In this document: positions 56,887 to 64,000 of the stretch, piece by piece
Numbering within the stretch: the first letter of the stretch is position 1
Layout of the letters: every line of letters begins with the position of its first letter
Origin: Ensifer sp. Root278
GTDB taxonomy: Bacteria; Pseudomonadota; Alphaproteobacteria; Rhizobiales; Rhizobiaceae
DNA: 64,000 nucleotides
Direction: 5' to 3'
Assembly: GCF_001429285.1 (NCBI RefSeq)
Contig: NZ_LMJJ01000012.1
Span: 372,530 to 436,529, forward strand
The notes under the pieces: generated by a model
The model's input: the letters and a program-made list of their open reading frames with translations, nothing else
Database searches by the model: none
Told to the model about the DNA's origin: nothing
Made by a program: the position numbers and the translations under genes

Positions 56887-57076
56887 GTTCGCTAACAAAC
56901 CATTGCGACACGCGAGGAGTCAAGAGATTTCCCATCCCTGTCCTCAATGCGACGAATTTGTGCTTTGCGGTAACGTTTTGCACCGCGCAATGGTTGAATT
57001 CCGCTTTGTTGCTCGAAAAACGGATGCTACACCAACCCGAGGCGCTGGGACCAAACACCAAAAATCATACGGATAT

Positions 57077-57090
57077 CCAAAGCGCTTTGG
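57077..57090. promoter_or_regulatory. AglR-type operator directly upstream of aglR
   Basis: CCAAAGCGCTTTGG, a perfect 14-base palindrome sharing the core CAAAGCGCTTTG with the site near aglE. It ends at the aglR ribosome binding site (GGGAGG, starting at 57089), so binding would block aglR expression. The centres of the two sites are about 204 bases apart. Confidence 0.8.
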
Positions 57091-57104
57091 GAGGAATCCT
57101 GACC

Positions 57105-58136
57105 ATGGCGGTCAATCTCAAGCAACTTGCGGAACTGCTCGGCCTGTCCCAGACGACGGTCAGCCGCGCATTGAACGGCTATCCGGAAGTGAATGCCGAG
57201 ACCCGTCAGCGCGTGCTGCAGGCCGTGCGCGAGACCGGCTACAGGCCGAACCGCGCCGCCCAGCGACTGGCCACCGGCAGAGCCTTCTCCATCGGCATGG
57301 TCATGCCGATCGCGCCCGGTATCGATTCCGACGTGCACTTCGGCGAGTTCCTGGCGGGGCTTGCGGAAGAAGCGGTCAAGCACGACTTCCATTTCGTGCT
57401 CAATCCGAGTGCGCCGGAGGACGAGGAAGTGACGTTCCGGCGGCTGGCAGCCAGCGGCAATGTCGATGCGCTGTTCCTTGCCTATATGCGCGCCAACGAC
57501 CCGCGCATCGCCATGCTGAAGTCGCTGTCGATCCCGTTTCTCGTCCACGGGCGCTCGATCGGCGAAAGCCGCGACTACCCCTTCCTCGACATCGACAACA
57601 CCAGTGCCTTCTACGATGCGGCGCGACTTCTCATTCAACTCGGGCATCAACGGATCGCGCTGATCAATGGCCCGGAGTATCTGACTTTTTCCATCCGCCG
57701 CCAGAAGGGAATGCTCAGGGCGCTTACCGAACACGGCCTCACGCTCGACGAGGCGCTGGTCGAACATTCGCTGATGACCGACGAGCACGGCTACCGCAGC
57801 ATGCAGCGCTTCCTACAGCATGCGCAGCCGCCGACCGCGGTGCTCTGCTCCAGTACGGTGCTGGCGCTCGGCGCGGTCCGGGCGATCAATCAGGCGGGCT
57901 TGAAAATCGGCGAGGACATCTCGCTGATCGCCCATGACGACGTGCTGCCGATGCTGAAGCCCGAGAATTTCAGCGTTCCGCTGACGACGACGCGCTCGTC
58001 GCTCAGGGCGGCCGGAGCCCGGATTGCCACACGGCTGATCGGCGGCATCCTGAAACGGGGCGACTATCCGGAACAGGAACTCTGGCGCGCGGAACTGATC
58101 GTGCGCGCCTCGACCGGGCCCGCTCCGCAAAAATGA
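57105..58136 (+). CDS. aglR: LacI-family regulator of alpha-glucoside use
   Basis: A 343-aa LacI/GalR repressor. The helix-turn-helix is at residues 4-25 (LKQLAELLGLSQTTVSRALN) with hinge helix NRAAQRLATGRA, then a periplasmic-binding-like effector domain (FSIGMVMPIAPGIDSDVHFG onward). The longer frame from 56883 would run through the operators; ATG 57105, behind GGGAGG, is right. It is divergent from aglE and has one palindrome at its own start and one at aglE, so it should repress both until an alpha-glucoside or its product is present. Confidence 0.92.
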   Translation: MAVNLKQLAELLGLSQTTVSRALNGYPEVNAETRQRVLQAVRETGYRPNRAAQRLATGRAFSIGMVMPIAPGIDSDVHFGEFLAGLAEEAVKHDFHFVLNPSAPEDEEVTFRRLAASGNVDALFLAYMRANDPRIAMLKSLSIPFLVHGRSIGESRDYPFLDIDNTSAFYDAARLLIQLGHQRIALINGPEYLTFSIRRQKGMLRALTEHGLTLDEALVEHSLMTDEHGYRSMQRFLQHAQPPTAVLCSSTVLALGAVRAINQAGLKIGEDISLIAHDDVLPMLKPENFSVPLTTTRSSLRAAGARIATRLIGGILKRGDYPEQELWRAELIVRASTGPAPQK

Positions 58137-58184
58137 AAACGCGCCGCAATCGCGACGCGTCTCGTCATTCGATGTGAGCAGGAA

Positions 58185-59084
58185 TTAGAAGCGCGGCGGC
58201 CTGCGGCCCGCTTTGCGGTGAGCGGCAATCACGGTGTTGGCCATCAACATGGCGATGGTCATCGGGCCGACGCCGCCCGGCACTGGGGTAATCACGCTTG
58301 CGACCTCGGCGGCCTCGGCAAAGGCGACGTCGCCAACCAGCTTGGATTTCCCCTCGCCCTTTTCCGGCGCCGGCACGCGGTTGATGCCAACGTCGATCAC
58401 CGTCGCGCCGGGCTTGACCCAGTCAGCCTTCACCATCTCTGGGCGGCCAACGGCGGCAACGAGGATATCCGCATTGCGGCAGACGGCGGCCAGGTCCTTG
58501 GTGCGCGAATGCGCCGTCGTCACGGTCGCATTGGCGGCGAGCAACAGCGCCGACATCGGCTTGCCGAAGAGGTTCGAACGGCCGATGACGACAGCGTTCA
58601 GCCCCGAGAGGTCATCGCCGTGTGTCTGGCGCACGAACACCATGGCGCCGGCCGGCGTGCAGGAGACGAGACCGCCTTCGAGATCGCCCGTCGCGAGCTT
58701 GCCGGCATTGACGATATGCAGGCCGTCGACGTCCTTTTCCGGAAGGATCGACTGGATGATCGGCTCGGAGTTCAGGTGCTTCGGCAACGGCAGCTGCACG
58801 AGGATGCCGTGAATGGAGGGATCCGCATTGAGCTCCGCAACCAGCGCGGCGAGTTCTTCCTGCGTGGTTGCCTCCGACAGGGTGTGCTGGATCGACAGGA
58901 AGCCGCACTCCTTGGCCATCTTGCTCTTCGAGGAAACATAGGCGTGGCTTGCCGGATCGTCGCCGACGATCACGACGGCAAGGCCTGCGCGAACACCGGC
59001 ATCCGTCTCGAGCGCCTTGGTCGCGGCCTTCACAGTCTCGATGACCGAAGCGGCGACTTTCTTGCCATCAATCACAGTCGTCAC
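58185..59084 (-). CDS. folD: Bifunctional methylenetetrahydrofolate dehydrogenase / methenyltetrahydrofolate cyclohydrolase
   Basis: Interconverts 5,10-methylene-, methenyl- and 10-formyl-tetrahydrofolate with NADP+. The 299-aa protein contains the catalytic [13 protein letters not shown] with the active lysine, the QLPLPKHLN segment and the NADP-binding [16 protein letters not shown], then [19 protein letters not shown]. The start is GTG at 59084: AGGAGG sits 8 bases upstream, while an ATG at 59089 runs into a stop after one codon. It is convergent with aglR and has its own promoter. Confidence 0.95.
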   Translation of the reverse strand: MTTVIDGKKVAASVIETVKAATKALETDAGVRAGLAVVIVGDDPASHAYVSSKSKMAKECGFLSIQHTLSEATTQEELAALVAELNADPSIHGILVQLPLPKHLNSEPIIQSILPEKDVDGLHIVNAGKLATGDLEGGLVSCTPAGAMVFVRQTHGDDLSGLNAVVIGRSNLFGKPMSALLLAANATVTTAHSRTKDLAAVCRNADILVAAVGRPEMVKADWVKPGATVIDVGINRVPAPEKGEGKSKLVGDVAFAEAAEVASVITPVPGGVGPMTIAMLMANTVIAAHRKAGRRPPRF

Positions 59085-59336
59085 GGCATGTTCCTCCTGG
59101 CTTCCTGTTCACGCGGCACACTCTAGTTCGCCCGGGAAAAGGCGATGGCCTCAAAGCGCCCTATGCTGTTCCAAACGCATAAATGCAAGAGGCGGCGGCG
59201 AGGTTGGCGGATGTTTCGTTCCACCGCGCGGCATTTCCTTTCACGGGTGAGAGGAGAGACGGCTTCGCTCAAAATCATGAGAGAGCGATCGCAACGTCGC
59301 ACAGTCGGGGAATAGAGCCCACCCGTCGGCGATGGC

Positions 59337-61346
59337 TTAACCGCGTGCCAGCTTTTGAAGGGAGTAGTGTTCGACGCGGGTTCTCAGCGCTCGAAGATCT
59401 TCCTGGACCTTGGCGATTTCGGTATCGTTCTCCGCTTCCGCGTATGGTGGCGTGCGCCGGACCATAGCCCCTTCAGCTTCGCCACGACGCGCAGCGGCGT
59501 AGGCGGCTGTCAGCGATTGAGCATGATGCGCCGCTGGGCTGAACGGCGGCGGTAGATCGGACTTGGCAGGAGTGGGATCGGCCTGCGGCTGCTTGCGCGG
59601 CGAAGGTTCGGGATCGCCCTCCGGCTCTGGCGGCTCCGGATCCTGATCGCGCCGCGGCTCTGCACCAGGGCCGGCAAACAAACCGCGCATGCTGCGGTAG
59701 ATGCCGAGCAAAACGCCGAGGCCGAAGCCGGCGAAGAAGCCGGCCATGGTGGCGGCAATCACGATGATCTTGCGCGAAGGACCCTTCGCCTGCAGCGCAG
59801 GCTCGGCCTTCGAGATCACCCGGATGTTCTTCGCCGTCAGCTTTTCCTCTTCGCGCGTTTCGCCGGCGCGCTTCAGGAAGGATTCGTAAATTGCGCGGGT
59901 GGCCGCGGCTTTCCGCTGCAGCTCACGCAGTTCGACGAATTCGGCGGAAGAATCGATCTGCCGCGCCTTCTGCACCGCAAGCTGCTGCAGCAGGTCCTGC
60001 TCGGTGCGCTGGGCGCGATCAAGCTCGGTTCCGGCCGCGGCGGCAATGCGGCGCAGTTCGTTGCCGATTTCGGAGCGCGAGGCCTCCAGCGCCTGCTGGG
60101 TGGCGATCCGTTGCGGGTGGCGTGGTCCGAGGCTCGCGTCAAGCGCACTCAATTGCGCCCTGGTCGCGGCAAATTGCTTGCGCAGTTCGGACAGCGCCAG
60201 CGAGCTGATTTCCTCCGGATAGGCCCCGGTCAAAACGTCGTTCAGCTGCACCTTGCCGGAGGCTTCCGCTTTCGCTTTTGCTTCGGCGATGCGGTTGCGG
60301 GCGGCGGCCACCTGGTCGCTGAGGCTCAGGAGCTGCTTGTCAGCGATCAGCTCGCCGCCGGCGCCGACGATGTCGTAGCTCGCCTTATAGTCCTCGACCG
60401 CCTTCTCGGCCGCATCGAGCTCGGCCTTCAATTCCTTGATGCGGACGTCGAGCGCCACCGTTGTTTTCTGGAAGAAGCCGGATTGCGCTGCGGTTTCTTC
60501 ACCGAGAAAAGTTTCGACCAGCCGGTTGGTGATGAGCGCCGATTTCTCCGGGTTGCGCGTCTGCGCCTCGACCGTGACGATGAAGGTCTTCGGGTCGCGC
60601 CAAACCTGGATGGCCTCGCTCAGCTTCTTCAGCATACGGGCGGACGCGTCGCCGCCGGCCTTTCCTGCGAATTCCGGATCCTTCTCGAGGTCGAGGCCGG
60701 TTGCAACCTTCTCCATGACGGTGCGCGAGCGCAGCACTTCAAGCTGGCTGTCGACGAGCGCGAGAATGCCTTCGGTCGCCAGCGATTGTTTTGACAGATC
60801 GGAATCCGTCAGCCGCACCTCGCGCGGATCGATGTAGAGCTTGCTTTCGGAGACGTAGACGCTGGGTGTGGAAAGTGCGAGCAGTATGCCGCCCACAGCA
60901 CCGAGCGCAGTCGTCGCAATAATGATCTTGCGCAGTTGCCAGACGGAGCGCAGGACGGTCTTGATGTCGACGAGAGGACGGTCACCGGGTGCGTCAGTGG
61001 CGGGCGCGGCTGTCGCCTGGGCATCGTCCCGGCTATCGGTCAACCATTGTACCAGCCTGTCGCCCATGCCGCTCAGGGCGCGACGATGCTTGGCCGTTCC
61101 ACTCGTTCCCTTCGAGGCATTCTTGCCTATTGTCGGTTGCGCCGCCGAACGGGTCGCCTCGCGAGCGCCGGACTGGCCCGTCGGGCCTTCGGCTGCGGAC
61201 AGGCGATTGAGCAGAGGAGAATTGGCCGCGGAAGCGCCGGCCACACGGGGCTTTTGCGCGCGCGCGGAACCGCGCGTGTCCTCGGCTACGAAATCGAGCA
61301 ACGATGCACGCGGAACCGGGCGTTTCTCGTCGTCGATGTTGAACAT
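59337..61346 (-). CDS. GumC/Wzz-type polysaccharide chain-length protein without kinase domain
   Basis: An inner-membrane co-polymerase-like protein of 669 aa. After a disordered N-terminal part of about 140 residues come membrane segment 1 (IIIATTALGAVGGILLALST), a long periplasmic domain with coiled coil (about 165-500: AELDAAEKAVEDYKASYDIV), and membrane segment 2 (IIVIAATMAGFFAGFGLGVL). A Pro/Asp/Glu-rich cytosolic tail with no Walker motifs follows, so unlike ExoP it lacks the tyrosine kinase part. Such proteins set the length of exported polysaccharides. Divergent from the flippase gene. Confidence 0.85.
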   Translation of the reverse strand: MFNIDDEKRPVPRASLLDFVAEDTRGSARAQKPRVAGASAANSPLLNRLSAAEGPTGQSGAREATRSAAQPTIGKNASKGTSGTAKHRRALSGMGDRLVQWLTDSRDDAQATAAPATDAPGDRPLVDIKTVLRSVWQLRKIIIATTALGAVGGILLALSTPSVYVSESKLYIDPREVRLTDSDLSKQSLATEGILALVDSQLEVLRSRTVMEKVATGLDLEKDPEFAGKAGGDASARMLKKLSEAIQVWRDPKTFIVTVEAQTRNPEKSALITNRLVETFLGEETAAQSGFFQKTTVALDVRIKELKAELDAAEKAVEDYKASYDIVGAGGELIADKQLLSLSDQVAAARNRIAEAKAKAEASGKVQLNDVLTGAYPEEISSLALSELRKQFAATRAQLSALDASLGPRHPQRIATQQALEASRSEIGNELRRIAAAAGTELDRAQRTEQDLLQQLAVQKARQIDSSAEFVELRELQRKAAATRAIYESFLKRAGETREEEKLTAKNIRVISKAEPALQAKGPSRKIIVIAATMAGFFAGFGLGVLLGIYRSMRGLFAGPGAEPRRDQDPEPPEPEGDPEPSPRKQPQADPTPAKSDLPPPFSPAAHHAQSLTAAYAAARRGEAEGAMVRRTPPYAEAENDTEIAKVQEDLRALRTRVEHYSLQKLARG

Positions 61347-61612
61347 GACTGATCCCGCGGCTGCCGAGACGGCGAATTCCGAATAGTGAAGCCAACCTAA
61401 GGAAACATGGAAAACAAATGGTTAATTTCTGTGGATCGACGCACGCAAACGGGTCAATCTCACGCCTTATTAAGCTTTCCCGCCTATGACGGAAGGCAGC
61501 AAAGCAGTTCCAGCAAATGCGACACGCGCCTTGCGCTCGGAACTCAGCATAAACAAAGAGATAGAGCGCTTCCAACGGCCGTGCCGGGAGACGCGCTGTT
61601 GGAACGTCGGCC

Positions 61613-62878
61613 GTGCCTCATCGCGTCAAAGCGCTTTATCTCCGCCACCAGGCGCTGATCCACGCCTATCTCTCCATGACCGGAGGCTCGGCCGGGCGGC
61701 TCGTGCTGTCGCTCGTCTACTTCATCGCCGTCGCGAACACGCTTGTCATCGCCGATTTTGGTCTCTTTGCCACAGCGTCAGCAGCCGGCATCATGATCTC
61801 GCGCGTGCTTGCCTTCGGCTTCATGTCGCCGCTCTATCGGGTCGCCACCGTAAAGCCCCTGCTGGTCGGGACCTACAGCGCCGGCTTCCTGGTGGGTGCG
61901 GTGCTCTCGCTGCCGCTGATCGCGATCATCTGCGCCATCATCTTCCTCGCCCTTTTTTCCCGGGACATGACGGCGAGCGCCTTTTCTGCGTTCATGCTGG
62001 CGGAAATCATCTGCTGGCGCGGACTGGAAACCGCGGTCATCGTGCTGAATGGCCTTGGCCGTTTCGGACGCGGGGCGCTGCTCGTGGTGATCGGTACGGC
62101 GATCCGCACCGGCGCTGCCTTGCTCTTTACTCTCCTATCCTGGAAGACGCTTGAGGCCTGGTCCTATTTCTACCTGGCTGCGAATGCGCTTGGCCTCGTC
62201 GTGGCGCTTTTGTGGTTCTACCCTCGCGTCCGGCTGCGCTGGAAGCCCAGGCTCTATTTCCGGCGCTGGTCCGATTCCGTCTCCGTCGCCGGTGCCGAGG
62301 TGCTGTTCTACATTCAGTCGGAATTCGACAAGATCGCCGTGCTTGCCATCGGCGGTCCGGCGGTTTCCGGCCTTTATGCCATCCTGATGCGGCTTGCGGA
62401 CCTGACGGCGCTTCCGGTGCGGTCGTTCAACACCCTGCTCGTCCAGCGCATCATGCGTACGCCCGAGGCGATCGCGCGCTGGCGGATCAGGTTGTCGATC
62501 GAACTCCTGGTGGCGCTGGCTTCGCTTGCAGCCATGGCGGCCATGGCTCTCTATCTCTGGATCTTCCCGAACGGCCTCGGCCGCAACGTATCGGCCGCTG
62601 CTCCGATCATCGCGATGATCCTTCTCGTTCCCTCGTTCCGCAACCTGATCGAGTATCACTCCGAACTGCTCTATGCGACGGGCCGGACGGTGCGGCGCAT
62701 GCTCAACCTGCTGATCGCCGGCGTGGTCAAGGTGGCTCTGCTGGTGCTGTTGCTGCGGACAACGACAGATGTTACCGCCTGGGCGCCGTCGCTCAACGCG
62801 ATCTTCTTCGCGCTCTACGCCCTCTCCTTCGTCCTGACTTACACGGCGCTCCGGAAGCCGGCTGAACGCGTCATCTGA
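61613..62878 (+). CDS. Wzx-like oligosaccharide flippase (MOP superfamily)
   Basis: A polytopic membrane protein of 421 aa with about ten hydrophobic segments, resembling MOP-superfamily flippases that move lipid-linked sugar units across the inner membrane. Recognisable features are GRLVLSLVYFIAVANTLVIA at the start and DKIAVLAIGGPAVSGLYAIL in the middle. The start is a GTG at 61613; no better in-frame ATG precedes the first membrane segment. It is divergent from the GumC-like gene and convergent with the glycosyltransferase gene. The polysaccharide served is unknown. Confidence 0.8.
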   Translation: MPHRVKALYLRHQALIHAYLSMTGGSAGRLVLSLVYFIAVANTLVIADFGLFATASAAGIMISRVLAFGFMSPLYRVATVKPLLVGTYSAGFLVGAVLSLPLIAIICAIIFLALFSRDMTASAFSAFMLAEIICWRGLETAVIVLNGLGRFGRGALLVVIGTAIRTGAALLFTLLSWKTLEAWSYFYLAANALGLVVALLWFYPRVRLRWKPRLYFRRWSDSVSVAGAEVLFYIQSEFDKIAVLAIGGPAVSGLYAILMRLADLTALPVRSFNTLLVQRIMRTPEAIARWRIRLSIELLVALASLAAMAAMALYLWIFPNGLGRNVSAAAPIIAMILLVPSFRNLIEYHSELLYATGRTVRRMLNLLIAGVVKVALLVLLLRTTTDVTAWAPSLNAIFFALYALSFVLTYTALRKPAERVI

Positions 62879-62892
62879 CGCCGGTCGAACCC

Positions 62893-63786
62893 TCAGGCGG
62901 CGAGTTCGACCACCGCCCTGCGGATGTCATCGAGGTCGTGCCCGACGAAGGATTGAACGCCGATGCCGATCTGGTGCGGCTCCATATCCTTCAGGAAGTC
63001 CCTGAGGCCGGAGAGGTCCTGCCGGTAGCTGTCCTCGAACCAGAGCACGTGACAGAGCGCGGCATCGGAGGGCACATGCCCCTCCCCGCCGAGTACCTCG
63101 TCGACGAAGCGGCCATAGATCGTGCATTCGGAGAAGGCGCGGGTCCGCGTGATCGCCCGAACCCAATTGCGGCCGTGCTGCGCCTCGATGTGGTCGAGCA
63201 GCTTCCGGCACGTGTCCGTGCGCCAGGCGATCAGCGTGTTGATGTAGTCATTGGCCGGCAGGTTACAGGGGCCGATGCCGAGAAGGCGATCGGAATGGGC
63301 GAGCCATTCGAGATGGTTGGAGCGCATATGCGCGTCGATCGCGCCATCCTTGCGGTAGAGCGTCAGCCGGTCCGCCTGCCAGAGGCTGGCGGGATCGAAG
63401 GCACGCAGGAACACGACGTCGGAGTCGACCGCAAACATCGCCGCCTCGTCGATATGCCGCGCGAGCGCCAGGCGACGAAGCTGCTGCGCATGCCAGCCAC
63501 GCAACGGCAAACCGAAGGGACTGAGCCATACCTTCCTGCGACCGGCGGATAGTGGATCCGTAACCGGATGCAGCCACCAGGGCAAAAGATCGCCCTCGCT
63601 GACGACCACCCGCCGCGCGCCTTCGAGTTGCCGAAAGAGCGTCACGTCAAAATCGGCGACCAGCAGATAGTGCTTCCAATCGCCCTGAAGCTTGCGGTCC
63701 ATGCTTTCGCACATGAGCCGGCAACGCTCGAAATCGTTCGCATAGGACGCTGTGACAACCGCAGTGCGCATGGTCGGACCGTTCAC
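62893..63786 (-). CDS. Glycosyltransferase-like protein (DUF6492-type)
   Basis: A 297-aa soluble protein resembling GT-A-type sugar transferases of the DUF6492 kind: MRTAVVTASYANDFERCRLM is followed by HYLLVADFDVTLFRQLEGAR and a DxD-like MFAVDSDVVFLRAFDP motif near residue 130 (VDSDVVF). The likely start is GTG at 63786, which overlaps the stop codon of the upstream gene as GTGA and has GGGGAC in front; ATG 63771 is the alternative. The longer frame from 63936 lies inside the upstream gene. The coupling puts it in one operon with the WecG/TagA-type transferase. Sugar substrate unknown. Confidence 0.75.
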   Translation of the reverse strand: MNGPTMRTAVVTASYANDFERCRLMCESMDRKLQGDWKHYLLVADFDVTLFRQLEGARRVVVSEGDLLPWWLHPVTDPLSAGRRKVWLSPFGLPLRGWHAQQLRRLALARHIDEAAMFAVDSDVVFLRAFDPASLWQADRLTLYRKDGAIDAHMRSNHLEWLAHSDRLLGIGPCNLPANDYINTLIAWRTDTCRKLLDHIEAQHGRNWVRAITRTRAFSECTIYGRFVDEVLGGEGHVPSDAALCHVLWFEDSYRQDLSGLRDFLKDMEPHQIGIGVQSFVGHDLDDIRRAVVELAA

Positions 63787-64000
63787 GATGTCCCCGTTCG
63801 AAGGTTGGTGTCGGCGATCGTTTCGCGCGAGCGTCCAGACAGTTTGTGCCAGAGGACATGGCACAGGAAAAGCGGGTTTCCGAGAACGTAGCGGCGCCAC
63901 ATGCGCCGCGGTTCCATCGCCAGACGGAAGAACCACTCCAGCCGCAGCCGGCGCAGGAATTTTGGCGCCCGCGGAAACTCCTCCGCGACGAAGTCGAAGA
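63783..64000 (-). CDS. WecG/TagA/CpsF-family glycosyltransferase, 3' part (cut by window end)
   Basis: Only the last 71 codons lie in the window; the gene continues beyond position 64000. They read FDFVAEEFPRAPKFLRRLRL then EWFFRLAMEPRRMWRRYVLG NPLFL, which is the characteristic C-terminus of the WecG/TagA/CpsF family, transferases that add N-acetylmannosamine(-uronic acid)-type sugars to lipid-linked precursors. Its TGA stop overlaps the GTG start of the next gene. Together with the GumC-like protein and flippase it points to a surface polysaccharide locus running out of the window. Confidence 0.8.
   Translation of the reverse strand, partial: FDFVAEEFPRAPKFLRRLRLEWFFRLAMEPRRMWRRYVLGNPLFLCHVLWHKLSGRSRETIADTNLRTGTS

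Noticed and set aside
56883-57104. N-terminal extension of aglR
   Set aside because: It would place both operators and the aglR ribosome binding site inside the coding region; the LacI domain begins at 57105.

Overview
The window is a high-GC chromosomal stretch from an alphaproteobacterium of the Rhizobiaceae, most likely an Ensifer/Sinorhizobium species. This is inferred from recognisable gene content and order: mmsA with a divergent LysR gene, tRNA-His, phasin, a PdhS-type kinase, acetoacetyl-CoA synthetase, potFGHI, an ScfR-type regulator beside aceA, puuA/puuB-like genes, zwf-pgl-edd, aglEFGAK with aglR, and folD. A tRNA-His with G1:U72 and A73 and no encoded G-1 agrees with this placement. 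No replication origin, CRISPR array, transposase or integrase was seen.

Region 1 (0.2-6.3 kb) holds a ferric-iron binding protein gene (fbpA) behind a palindrome like an Irr box, an M48 protease/DUF898 membrane protein pair, and mmsA with its divergent LysR gene. Region 2 (about 6.4-15.4 kb) looks like accessory DNA placed between that LysR gene and tRNA-His. It carries a secreted arylsulfatase, six small proteins of unknown function (two of them matching 40-residue membrane proteins), an AhpC/TSA-like thioredoxin-fold protein, a class III adenylate cyclase with a TPR tail and a 66-aa protein. Repeats of the tRNA-His 3' flank lie at its ends, and a diverged copy of the LysR gene tail lies inside it.

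Region 3 (15.4-26 kb) holds tRNA-His, a phasin, a large PdhS/PleC-like histidine kinase, an FbpB-type iron permease, acetoacetyl-CoA synthetase and an AsmA-like protein. Phasin and acetoacetyl-CoA synthetase both belong to polyhydroxybutyrate metabolism. Region 4 (26-34.9 kb) holds the putrescine importer potFGHI, a fatty acid desaturase, and isocitrate lyase divergent from its probable ScfR/RamB-type regulator. Region 5 (35-44.8 kb) holds LuxR and LysR regulators, a chemoreceptor, a flavoprotein, and gamma-glutamylputrescine synthetase/oxidase-like genes that could act on putrescine imported by PotFGHI.

Region 6 (44.9-49.1 kb) is zwf-pgl-edd, the route from glucose-6-phosphate into the Entner-Doudoroff pathway. 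Region 7 (49.2-58.1 kb) has a GFA-family protein, a PilZ-like protein and the alpha-glucoside operon aglEFGAK with divergent LacI regulator aglR and two matching operators; its product glucose would feed region 6. Region 8 (58.2-64 kb) has folD and cell-surface polysaccharide genes: a GumC/Wzz-type protein, a Wzx-like flippase, a DUF6492-like glycosyltransferase and the 3' end of a WecG/TagA glycosyltransferase cut by the window edge.
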